From NCBI GenBank assembly GCA_038380795.1, contig CM076266.1, forward strand, positions 36,717,425-36,781,424: a DNA stretch of 64,000 nt, given 5' to 3'. Shown here piece after piece: positions 1 through 12,665 of the stretch. The notes below the pieces were generated by a model. That model searched no databases. It saw nothing but the letters and a program-made list of their open reading frames with translations, and had not been told where the DNA came from. Both the position numbers and the translations under genes were made by a program. Within the stretch, counting starts at the first letter, position 1. The number at the start of each line of letters is the position of its first letter. This DNA comes from Pyrocephalus nanus (Eukaryota > Chordata > Aves > Passeriformes > Tyrannidae).

Positions 1-3000
1 AGACTTTCAGATGAATTGTAAAGAGTAGGAGTTGTGTGTATATTGGATATTGATTCCTCCACTATAGCATTTTCCAACAAGCAGGTAACAATATTGGTAT
101 AATTACCGGTTCAAGTCACCAAATGGGCCTCTCTGAGTACACCTTGCCTTTTGTATTTATTTTAAGCAGTGATACTGGAGGCACAAAAAGGACCAGTTCC
201 TGGTGTTCTGAAGTGTCACCTGCAGAGCCAGTTTCTTTCTGCCAACAGGGAAGGGAACCTATCCTTGCTACACCGACTTTGGTGTTAATGTACAACTGCT
301 CAGATACAGGAGCCTGTAGACGTGGTTACCAGTGAGTTAACCCGAAAATATTTTATTTGCAGTCTGGTTATGCCCAGCATTGCAAAGAGAGGTAAATACC
401 TCCTTTATTGTTGCTCTGATGCCATCAGGTAATACCTGAAATCATAGAACAGCCAATGTGGGGGAAAAGATAAAACTTTGGTGTTAAAGAGGGAATAACA
501 GGTTCCCAAGTAAGGAAGGCATGTATCGTGTAAGTCTGCTAGATGACCCATAAGAAATTTTTTTTTGTTGTGGTAGATTTGCCATGTTTTAAAAGTTGAT
601 GTGTGACCTTCAACGGGATTTTTTTTGGTTTGTTTTTTGTTTGTTTGTTTGTTTGTTTTGTGGGGTTTTTTTGTTTTTTTGTTTTGGTTTTGTTTTTTCT
701 GTAAGCTCTGTTCATCTGTCCTGCTAAAGCACTATGCACATAATGTCTTTCCACAGCATGAGGCAAAGGGAAGATGCAGTGCCTCCAGATCAGCTTGAGC
801 ACAGTGCACTCCTTAATTGACCTTAAACATTTTGTCACATTATACAGTGCCTTAATCAAAAGGTGGTGACATAAGGGGTGTCACAATTCAAGGAAACAAT
901 CGGTGTGACCAAAAGAAGCTTAGTCTGTCCTTAAATTGGCATTTCCTGTCCCAAGGTTGAGTACACAAATCCCTTTCTGATGCCCCAAAAGCAATTTCAG
1001 TGTTGATCTGCATGAAAACCAGCTTTCCCTCTTGGTAAACCAGTGAGCTAGCGATTTCCTTTCTTCTTTTCTAATCCGTTGAAAAAAAAAATAGAGTGGC
1101 ACTTTAAGGCTCTAAGGATCTGGCTGCCACCTTTAAGTGGTGTAGTTGTTTGTTCAGCTGAGAGGAGAGTTTCCATCAACATGGGGCCATTTCCTGTCTC
1201 TTGATCCAGCTGACATGGCTAGATGAAAGCAGCTAAATTAGGAAGGTGTCACTTCCACTTCCATTTTGAGAAACTTCTTGATTAGCTCACTGACTTCTTC
1301 AACTCTCCCCTGCCTCTGGGCCAGGCTCTTCCCAAAAGGTGTCCAGGAACAGGGAGTCATAGCCTCACTGCTGCTGAGACATAACACCCAAAGCTTTGAA
1401 ACTTGGGAATTCACTCTAAGAACCAAGTTTAGGGTTTCAGTCTTGATAAGGAAGAATGACTTAGGGCTTTAGATAATGTTACTTTGAAAGAAAAGAGAGG
1501 AATATAAATATTGCCAATGGAAAAAGCTCCTCTGAAAGCCATGGACATGTGAAAACAAAACAAGGCAAAACAATTTAATATGAACCTCTGCCATTATTAT
1601 TTAATCTATCTGTGCTAAGCAGGAGAGCATTAAGCAATCATTCCTCCAAAGCAGGAGACCTAGAAAACAGCTCATTTTGAGGCTGTACACATCCAACTGG
1701 CACTGTCTTCCCTCTGTCAACTTGCTATTGTGTGGGGGAAAGAGATTTCCCACAGTCTTCTTTGGGGCTACAAAACCCTGGCCTGCTAGTTCTGTGTTGT
1801 GTAATGTAAGAAGTAATTAGAGATCAGCATCACTGACACTCCCATAAATCCTGGAATATTTTGATGGCACAGAGCTTACCTAATAGGATTAAACAAAGCA
1901 AATATTCAATTAGTTCTTTATGGGCCATGGCAAAATCAACCTTCCCCTGCTGAAATAGTGCAAGTGACATTCAAACGTATACATATAGCATATTATATAT
2001 TACTAAATATGCTTTGTTACTCTTAAATTAAACATACAACCACTCATCATATGCCTCTGAATGCACATTAACCTGGAATTACACCATCTTCAAGGAAATA
2101 ATCTCCTTTGTCATTAAAAGAAAGCTTACACATTACACGTAATTTTTATTATGCTAAATAATGTATACTGTTACATAAAAATCAACTCAGATATTTAAGC
2201 AATGTGATACCTTTCTGAAATATAAAGCTGAAAAATCCAAGCCTTGGGGAGTATATGAGCAAGAAGATAAGTGTAGTTATTTTTAATAAGTGTCACTGTG
2301 TTAAATTCAGGAGCAAAAAATAGGAAGGTGCTGAACACTTCTACAGTGAAACTTCCAAATACCTAAGGGTATGACTGCACAAATAAACTCCTATGGGGCA
2401 GATTAGGGCTGGTTTTACAGAATATTAGCTATTGTATGGTACCTGCATATAAACTCTTGTCCCACAAGTCATTTTAGAGTATTTTGACTGCTTGAACGGG
2501 TACCTGGGGGACACCATTTGTTGGTATGTTGTTGCTACACACTATCTTGCACATTCTAAAGTCAAGCCCTTGCTTGCCTTCTGATGATTCATTAACACAG
2601 CTATACCCATAGTGAAAGTCAAGGAAATACAGGAATCCAGGCATCTAAAGTACTTCTGAAAATAGTGTGGGCTTCAAAGTCATTACTGTGCTCCTCAAAG
2701 ACTGCACCCTGAGACTGGGAAATGTCACTGTGGCAGCCTGACAATTCCCTAATGATTTTCCCCTTTCTTTCTAGGCTGCACTGGTTCCTAGAGAGCTACC
2801 AGGGGTAAAAAAGGCATCCCTAAAGAAGTGCTATCAGAAGGTTGAAGTCAGATCAGGGAGATTCCTGACTCCTCACAAAACAGATCCCTGTGACCGTTGT
2901 CATTTAGAAGCAGGAATCCTGCCTGGGCATGCATTTCTGTCTCCATGTAGGAGGGGAGAGCACCTCTTCCCAGGTGCTCATGCTGCATGCTTCTACTGGC

Positions 3001-3090
3001 AAATGTCTTGAAAGGGAAGACAATGTTGACTGGAAGAGGTTGTGTGTTACTAATACTTTAGCAAATAAGTAGATGTCTCCTCTCTTCTAG
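1..3090. other. COLQ-family intron sequence, no exon recognised
   Basis: This is intronic sequence left of the first recognised collagen exon. A search by eye for Gly-X-Y coding exons flanked by splice sites found none. A GTTT-rich simple-sequence stretch lies at about 619-702. The rest is AT-rich unique sequence. Confidence 0.6.
619..702 (+). repeat. GTTT-rich simple sequence
   Basis: The plus strand is almost only G and T here, including several perfect GTTT units at about 638-658 followed by T-runs broken by GG. It lies in the presumed COLQ-family intron. Confidence 0.8.
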
Positions 3091-3187
3091 GGACTGAAGG
3101 GAGACATTGGACCTGCGGGTGTCATGGGTCCACCTGGGAGGCCTGGTCCCGTTGGCCAGCCAGGCCCTCCTGGACCTTCAGGATTAG
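3091..3187 (+). CDS. COLQ: COLQ-family exon: collagen Gly-X-Y repeats
   Basis: The acceptor is ctcttctag and the donor is gtaagc. The exon starts in phase 0 with [10 protein letters not shown] and runs through about ten Gly-X-Y triplets ([20 protein letters not shown]), leaving one base for the next exon. It is the leftmost exon recognised in the window. No further collagen exon was found in the 3 kb to its left. Confidence 0.88.
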
Positions 3188-6100
3188 GTAAGCAGAAGAT
3201 GAGGTGATCTCCTAAAGGGTGTCCCTGACACATCAGCCCCTCCTGACACATCACGTACATGTAGGTCCCTCTGCAAAAAGTGCTGCAGGGCTTGATTGGC
3301 TTCTCTGTTGATGACAAGGAGAGGATTTCTCCTGGAGGCTTTGTCCATCATAATGAGTCTATACCTTATTTTAAAGCTTACTTTATGGTTTCTGATGTTT
3401 TAAATAAAATCAAAAGTAAAGCCTATGTGGTTCCTATGGGACTTTGGTAGATGAGGAGGATGAAAAGCCATCTGGCAGCCTTGGAGAGACTAGGGTATCT
3501 CCATGATAAAAGGTCTGTTCCTTCTCCATATATCCTAGCTTACACTGAAAGATTGTGTTTTCTGATGAGACAGGACATGCTTACCCTGTGCAGCTCTCTT
3601 AAGAGGAAAACAGATCAGACCCAAGTCACAGTGGCATTAAGGAGAGAAGGAAAGAGAAGAGAAGGGGATAGGAGTCAGAGAGGAAAAAGAGTCAGTGGAG
3701 AAAAACTCTCTTTAATGAAATGCTGGAGATCTGTGCTCACTGCAGTTGTGCATGTTGCAGAAATCACGAGAAAAAACTGTGTAACTGACAATAGTACAGA
3801 TTAAAGCTGTGCATACACATGAACCCTGGGCACCTTGTGAGACGACTCACAGACATGAAGGACAACCTGTGACCCACAGCATGTAGTGACAGTGAACCCT
3901 CAGGTGTATTTTCAGCCCAGATATACACTAAAGTATCTGAAAAGAAAAGCAAACCCAGTTGGAAACTACTGTTGCTTCAAATGTACAACAGCTGCTTGTA
4001 GTGCAGCCAGTCTGTTCAATGCCCCCTTCTGTTTTGCTTCTTTCCCTTTTTCTTCCCTTGCTTTCATCAGTGGACAGGACGTCTCTTCTTGAGGTGGTGT
4101 GGAAATGGTAACTCCATGAAGCTGGGAGCAGCTTCAGAGTCTTCATATATCTCATGTCTCCCACTATGAAATTCTTTGCTTGAGTAAATTAGCTGGAAGT
4201 TTTCAGAGGGCAGAATTTTCACCTTGCTGATGGGAAGGCAGCCAGGACCTTGAGATTACTTTTTAAAGACTTTATTCAACCTGCAGAAAGTTTATGTGTC
4301 AGGCTTGTTAATCTTTTCCCTCTAGAATATAAATTCTGATACTAAAAGACATTTATGTAATGATGTCACTGCTTGCAATGTGAATATATTGGCTCATAGT
4401 CTAATTCTGCAGAGCAGTGCATCCTTGCCAAAGTTTGAAAGTCGAAAACCATTTTTCAATGTTTAACTGTAGAACTCCTGTATTTCTAAATAGGTTTTTC
4501 TATATGGAAACCTCTGTAACAGCATTGCTCAAGTGGTTGTACAAATACACAAGTCCAAAGCGTTATGGATGTATACGGAGACTGACTCTACAGAACTTGT
4601 TGCACAGGCACTGTAATCTGTGTCTTCGTCCTGTCCTGAATTTCTGTAGCTTCAAACAGGCTGGCATTTATTCTCAGCAAATGTTCTCTCTCTTCTTCTT
4701 CTTTAACACTGGTAGAAAAATTTAAAATGCTGAGATAATCTGAAATAATACGACTGTAGTACCAAGTGGGATCTTTTTCCTGAAGTAGGGGAATTAGTGG
4801 TTCTCGTAATCCCTTCCCTCAGTTCCCACTGGATTTGGTGGGGCATGTGCATATACGAAAACTTGGTTCATTGTGTATATCCACCTGACCTGTACCTTCC
4901 CCATTAAGGCTGTGTTTGTTTTTTGTGTATTAACTTCATAACAAGACAACCTGGTACTTTGCTTCCTAGGGCAATTTGCAATAGGACCAAAGGGGGAAAG
5001 AGGACTTCCAGGGCCCCCAGGGAGATGTCTCTGCACAAACCCACAACATATGAGTAACCCATCATATGAGGAATCTGTGTTTGGACACAGCTATCCGAAA
5101 GTTCCCGCGGTAAGCAGATTTTCTGGGAGGGGATGTGAGCGGTCCTTAAGTGCTTTTATTGTAAGATCTCGTGTACTCACAATTATCTTGAATTTAACAT
5201 GGAAGATGTCTGTATGTGGGAAATGTGTGATTTCTAGTATACAAAATTTCTGAGATCCAGCTGGTGCAAAAGACTTTGGTCTCATAACTAGTCTGAGAGT
5301 TGTATGATTCATGTGCTGAAATGCATCTGTTTCAAACCGTCAGTAAGGTAGCACATGTTTGGAAATCTCTTTCAAGCCCGTACTCTCTTTCACCTAGTAC
5401 TATACATATATAATCTACTATTTTTATTTCATTATTTTTATTTTTATTTCATTAAATCAAAATTTCAGATTGGTCAGTGAAATGAGCATCTCTTGTTTGC
5501 TTTGGTGTTGTGTTTTTTTTTTTTTTCTTTTTTTTTAATATCTTCTACAGAGAAGGTGGTTTCAGAATTGAATATTGGGGTCAAGCAGTGAGCATAAATA
5601 ATAGATCCTTCTACCAAAGTATAGACCCTCTGCCTTGAAACAAAAGGAGTTTCCAAAAACCATGGACATCAGACTTCTGAACTCCTGTCTGTAGGCATAC
5701 ACTTTATGTAGCTAATTTCCACCTCTAGTCGTGAAAACATTTTCATGAGCAAGATGGACAAAATACTTTAAAGAACAAGGCACTGGTGAAAAGTGAAATC
5801 TCTGATTTCTCTGGGCCTTGTAAATACTATTTATGTAATTTTCCTTCATCTAGGCCCTGCCTTATTATTCTGTGAATCAAAGCACTTAGCAATGAAGGTG
5901 CTACCTTGCTGCTGTGTATCAGCACAGCCCAGACACTCCACTCATGCAAGTGGAAATTGTGCAGTGTCTGGTTGTCTATGAATGTCAATAAGCAGCAGTT
6001 AGCTTAGTTAACATCTTCATCTGTCATGTTGTCAAGCTGTTAAGGTGTGTGAAAGGGACATACTGGCAACACTCTCCATTAAACTGGGTCATCAAAGTCA

Positions 6101-9100
6101 GTCTTTTGCATGACTGCATTGCAAATCCGGCAAGCTGCTCCCACCCTTGGCAGTGTTGCATTACAAAACTGTGACAAAAGTGCTGAAATAAAGGTGCATA
6201 ACACATCACGCTGCATGCTATTGCAGAAGAAACTTGCTGTACGTCACAGCCTGGAGAACTCATAGGAAAAGGTATAAGACACAGTATTATTTGTAGGTCT
6301 TACTGCCTTCCTTCTTCATCAAGCACAGTTTCATATTAGATCTTAAGAGATAGTAAAGAGAGTGTAACTACCTAAAATAAAAGTACCATACGCTACCGCT
6401 ATGAGCCCTCATGATGATGATTGAGTGCTATTTTGTTATCAGGACTGTGGGATGGCAAAGAGGAGAGGCTTAGCTCTGGAAGTGGAGCACTTGCAGAGCA
6501 GTGCTCACTCTTTTCCTTCCCACCCTATTTGTTTTACTTCCTCGTGTGTAAGGAGCAGGAACCTAAACATCAGAGCAGGAACTTAAACATCACCATTGTT
6601 TATTCAGTTCAGATCCCCACGTAGGAGCTTTGAAGTCTGTCTTGTACCACTTGAAAACTGTAGTCAGGGTTTCCACAGCTGCACATGGAAAAGACCCAGA
6701 GATGGTGCTCTGTGCCCCAATCGCTGCATCCCGTGGTTTGCCAAAGCAGCATCCAACTGCAGCACATCCTTGGTGCCACCACCCATGCACCCGCCAGCTC
6801 CTCCCATGCCAGCACTGCCAGAGGAAGGCAGAGACTGAGAAACACAGTGCTGTTTTTCCATCACTGGCTAAAATTCATTCAGTTTTTTAAATCTTTTTCA
6901 ATTGCAAAGGCCAGTAACTGTAATAGAGAGTTTCAGAGAGCACAGATCTGCTATTGATTTTAAGAGAAGCGGGAGCGCCGGGGCTGGGCCATGAGCTCCT
7001 GAACACAATTACAGAACCAGCTCTTTGCTGACTTCCTATTTCTTTGCTTTCTGTCATTCAAGCTGAAGGCATTTTTATTCAATGCTTATTTAATGAAATT
7101 GGCCTTTGTCCAGAGCTATGGGAATATTCTGCTATGTGAAAATTTCAGGGTAATTTGTTTTTAAAAGAGCCAGTTCTGTTTATGCTGGTGGGAGTCAGAC
7201 TCAACTCTAAATCCATTTTGCTCAGAAGTACTCTTGCTTTTTCTTAATTTAAAAATGGGTTGAATCTTGCAAAAATTAAATTGATTAAACTGCTGAAGGA
7301 ACAGACTATTTTCTAATGCCTCTTACATCCAATTTCACATGAGACATTAAAAAATGAGTAAGAGAGCAGCTTGTCCTGATTTTTCCATTTTGAACTAATT
7401 TTTCTCTGTTTAATTGAAGACTTGGCTCTAGAACAAAATATATGCAAATAAAGAAACATGCATTTTAATGCCAATTAAATCTAAACAAAATAGCAAAAGA
7501 TAAGTGAAGGTTGCCTTGAGCCATTCATTATTTAATTTGTAGTGAGCATGTCTTAAAAAGATGTAGATAAACCCACAAAAAGCACTTGTGCCCATATGGA
7601 TTTTGCGATCGTTCCAGCATCAAACCATCTGAGCGCCTGACAGTTCTCAGCAATGACTGTGCACAGGTATTTGGATGATCCTTACCTGTGGATATGCATT
7701 TTGAAACTGGGGCCATTGGAGTCATAGCTAGGTGCTCAGAGAAGACCATTTTCCTTTGGAAACTTGGATCTCTACTTACCAGGAGCCTCCTGTGGTCTGG
7801 AAATCCATGGGTGTAAGTTCTCACACCATCTTGTTTCTGAAGACAACCAGACCATTCTTCTGTGTAATTATTTACCTATTTGCAGATACATATGCCAGTT
7901 GGCAAAACTCAGTTCTGCAACAATCAATAAAACTTGTTGAGAGGGTTACCAATCACCTCTTTTTCTTTGCCCCAGATTTTTGTGGTGAATAATCAAGAGG
8001 AATTGGACCGGTTAAACACTGAAAATGCCTTAGCTTTCAGAAGAGATCAGAGATCTTTGTATTTCAAGGATACCTTTGGATGGCTCCCAGTCCAGGTGAA
8101 AATATGGTCTCAGAAAACTCGTGAGTGTATATTTCATTTTGAAATGCAGAACATACTTCTGTACTTATGGTGTCATGCAAAATCAATTAAAGAAAGGGAG
8201 AAAAAAATCATTTTTCAGCAGTTCCACAAATGTACATAATTCTGTGAATTTTGTTCACAGGAGTCTTAAATACTGAGGCATTAACTCAGCACTCTTGCAG
8301 GTTTTGCTGACCTCCCTGTGAACCAGATTCCAATTGGTGAACAAACTGGGGCAGAGTTTGGGGAATTAAGGTAGTAAAGACCATTTTTTATTTAATACAA
8401 AATAAGGCAAAATTCTCTAGGGTATAAAGAACACAAACCCTGGCAAACCAAACTCACGTATTTCCTTATTGCTTCAAGGAGCTAAACTAAGTCCCACTGA
8501 AATCAGCAGCAAGATCTTTCCTGTATCCACTGGACTTTGCATTAGATTCTTTACAAACCCCGTGAACCATCAGTTAGCAAAACCCAGTCCTGGGATCTGC
8601 CTCCCATAGCCCTTCAACTCTGCTTGCTAGCCAGGCTGCTGCAGGTCTGGTTCAGTAACCACTGTGTGTTTGTTTGGTCAGCTCACCCCTTTGTATCCTG
8701 TGGATTACCGCTTTGAGGACAGTGGTACCTGCGGAGATGGGATCGTACAGGACGGGGAAGAGTGCGACGATGGCAACGCAATTGTGACGGATGACTGTAT
8801 AAGTAAGTTACAGGGCATCAAGAGGGGCTTCTTTCTACCAGGGAAGGTGTATTAGTTGTTCCTACATGGTGCTGTGTAAATCACACAAGTGTTCAGTCAG
8901 GAGAGCTTGTGTGGTTTGTGAATCAAGCGCAGGCACAGGGAAAGGGAGGCACAATGGCCACAGTGTGAAAACTGAGGTCTTTCATGCGTGTGGATGGGAC
9001 AAACCAGCACAAGACAGAGATGGCAACAGATACTTCTCATGCTGGTTTACATACACACCTTCCCCAGGGGCTGCCAGCTCTCTGTCTAAAAGATGTAGCA

Positions 9101-9739
9101 TACCTTTGCAGTGCTTCACAATCCTTGGGATAGACACTGAAGCTGGCTGTTTCTTACAGTAAACTAGATCCTGGGTCCAGAAACACTACTTTGAATTTTG
9201 TTATTCACTTGCATAGGGAACATGTTTAGCCTGCCACCTTCACCATTAGGTTTATACAACATTTAATTCATGTCTACTCAATCTTCCTTCAGTCTTGCTG
9301 GGTTTGGATAGCAAAGAGAATATAAGCATTCAAACAGCTGTGGCAAGCTTCACTTCTCCCCCACAGCTACTTTTATTGTTTAATTCCTTCCCTAGAGCAC
9401 AGCACTACACCTTCCCCACACAGCAGATTTGGTACTCTCCTGATTCTAGCAAAGGGATGATTCTTCTCTTGTCAGAACAGTATCAGCCAACACTGAAAGA
9501 TGCAATTTTTTGTTTATATATCCCTCCATTTTTTACCCTGACTTTGAAAATGGGGTATATGCAGCCATGGTCTATGTGAGTTTCTCCATCCACTAGTCCA
9601 TCGCCACCCTTCCCCATGTAACTCAAGAATCCCAGCCAACTTCTCAGTGACAACAGGAATGAGATTTGAAATGCAGTTCAGCCAAAACAGGCATAGACAT
9701 ATAAATAAAAGCCCCTCTAAGTTTGCCTGACTGCAGAGT

Positions 9740-9783
<44 letters not shown>

Positions 9784-12616
9784 AGGATCTCTCCAGTCTC
9801 CAGATATGAGAAAATGATTCAATTAGAATATGCAGTCAACCATGGGGAACAACCATGTGGGAAAATAGTGTTCATTAGTTCTAGTGCCTGCAAAATTGTA
9901 CACCGTGTGTCTGAGGGCACATCATGTTCTCTGTGGTATACACTGGGCAATTGAGGCCTTGCAATACATGGATTTCTGACACTGATGAGACCCAAAGAGT
10001 AATCATTAAGTCACTTGGAAATGAAAACACTGTCATCATTCTTCTCTTGGGACTGAACCAAAAGAAAAAGGCTAACCAAATGTTAAATGCATTTAAATGT
10101 AAAATAGGCTCGTTGGTCTTAGAAGCATTAATTTCTACCAAACACATCCTTGGTGCAAATAATTAATCACTTCTATTTGTAAATAACCCACTTTAATTCT
10201 CATGAATGTCTTTTTAATCCTGAGTGTCTTTTTAATCCTTTGCTTAATTGCAATGGATTTTCCCAGAAGATGTCAAAGGCATTTTAACTAAATGAGTTTG
10301 TTCAAGTTATAAATCATTCTCAATACCCTGAAGACATCAAAAGCAAAAATTCCCACAAATTACTGCAGCCTACATGTCAGTCACCATGAAAAAATATCAC
10401 AAGTCTCACTCATGTTCAAGTCAGTAGGAGTCAACAGAGGGAAAACCACATTTTTGGTGATCATTACATACCTTTTCTTTTTTTTTTTTGGATAGACAGG
10501 CAATAGGTCTGCATAATTCTGTTCATGGTAGGAACTCATGGTAGACATATATAGATATTGTGCAATCTTGGGGAAAGGCCTAGGATGGGATTTTCAAATC
10601 ACTTTGTGACCTCAGAATGCTTTTTTTAGATTGGGACACGCTCCCCCCCCCCCCAACCCCATCATTTATGTTAACTGTATTTGATGTTTTCCTTAACTTG
10701 TTTTGATAGTAATCATCTATGGCAATAATAATTTTTAGAATACATGCTGTTGTAATTAGTGATTCTGTAGTAATTATTTTTAGTATTTATTCACTCTTTC
10801 CCTTGCTCATTGAAATTAAGCTAAAAACCCTCATTCTTTGTAGTGAAGAATATTGCTCCTCCTAAGACAGTCCTTACAGGACTTTTTTATACTTAACTCT
10901 TAAAAATCTAGTTCCACTTACTTTACCTGTTTCTTTTTCGTGTGAAGAGCCTTGAAGGGGCTTCTTTCTTCCTTTTTCACTAGGATGTCGCCGTGCTTAC
11001 TGTGGAGATGGCTACAGGCATGAGGGGGTTGAAGACTGCGATGGGAAGGATTTTGGATATTTGACATGTAGAACGTATCTCCCTGGGTATGTACGAGAGA
11101 GTCTTAGCTTTGGTTTGGCGTTTTTCTTGGTAGGTTGGTTGGGTGGGGGTTTTTTTGGTTTGTTTTTCTGTGTGTGTGTGTTTTCAGTCTGTTTTCTCTT
11201 TGCTAGCTTTAAAATAGAGTAGTATCACCCACTTAAACCTTGTTCTACTGGGACCACTGCAGGCAGGGGGGGAAGAAAGAGTCTATCAAATTATTTCTGC
11301 ATATCATTGACTTTAAGGGCTAAATCTCATTTCTCCATAATAAGCATATGCCTCTTACTGTACCAAATGAAGGAAGATCACATAGCCATATGTATGCCCA
11401 TTTCTTGCCAAGATTTCCTCATTTGGTAACATCATCATTGCATTTACAATCACTGATAACATACTAAGAACAGGAAAACCATGAGGAGGAGATAATCACA
11501 CTGAAATTAAAAAAAGTCCCAAACCCACATGCTCCAACCAACCTCCCGCTGCCCTTCTTGTTTTTTGTACTCTAGGGGTATCTTTGCTTCTGAATCCACT
11601 GGCATCTGTCAGCTTTTCCAAAGAGCAGGAAATTCACTGCCGGCAGATGCAAAGCCATCCATCTGCTTAGCAATGCCCTTCGTTTAAAACATCTGCTTAT
11701 TGTTGACTTGCCTTCTCTGCCTTTGTTTAAGCAGCTTCTTCTGGTCAGCGTTTTTCCTCCAACACCAGTACCTCTGTTTAACTGTCAGGTATTGTTACTG
11801 GCTAACAGGAAACAATTAATTTGCAAATTAAATTATGCACAGAGCCCTCATCATTCAGGGAACAATGATGTGCTAATTGACAGGAATAAGAAACCACAGG
11901 ATGTCTTTGTAAATCAAGTGCTGTGCTAATCCTTCCACTGTAATTGTTGGTTCACTCCTGCTGTAAGACATTACTAAAATCCAGACTAGTAGACCTGCAA
12001 ACCTGAAACATTTTACAGAGATATCATATTCAGATGAAATGGAGCTGTTTTCTACTGTGAAAGCCTTCCCTTCTAAAAGTCTGAAGTTTAGTGCAAAAGA
12101 TAGCACCACAAAAGCTTGAGAAAATTTTATAAATTTCACTTTGCATATAGTCAAGTTGTGAAGAGCAACCGAGGTTCTTTATTTTTTCTGTGTGTAGTCT
12201 GGAAATTATCTGCCAAGCTAAAGAAAAAGCTGTGAATCATGAGTAAAGTGGGCTAAGTATGAGAGCATGACACTCGCATGGGAGTTTCATCCCAAAGCAA
12301 CCTTTCCTCCAAGAACTCTGCTGCAACTGATTTTTCCATTTTCTACTCTTTCCAGCCCACAGACCTCTCCTCCCTATTCACACATCTTCTCTTTAGATTT
12401 TACATTGGTATGAGAATGTGGGTTATCCAAGGACATAGTTTTAAGGCTGCTTAGTCCACATCTTGGCTCTGTGGATGGGTTATTCACTTAGACATATGTC
12501 AGCAATAAAAACTCATTAAGATGCTTGTTAAGGTCTCTGGTCAGGTCTTCAGTGGATAGTCACTGCAGTTCTGTTTAAGTCAGTAGAAAGACAAAAACCT
12601 CTGGCAAGGACTGCTC

Positions 12617-12665
<49 letters not shown>

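Noticed and set aside
2775..2804. Possible small exon with a ttctttctag acceptor, reading AALVPRELPG
   Set aside because: No Gly-X-Y pattern, no match to COLQ, and the following gtaaaa is a weak donor. It would not fit before the GLKGDIGP exon.
12624..12659. T36 as the tail of an antisense processed retrogene
   Set aside because: No gene-like sequence or target-site duplication beside it, so it is treated as a simple repeat.
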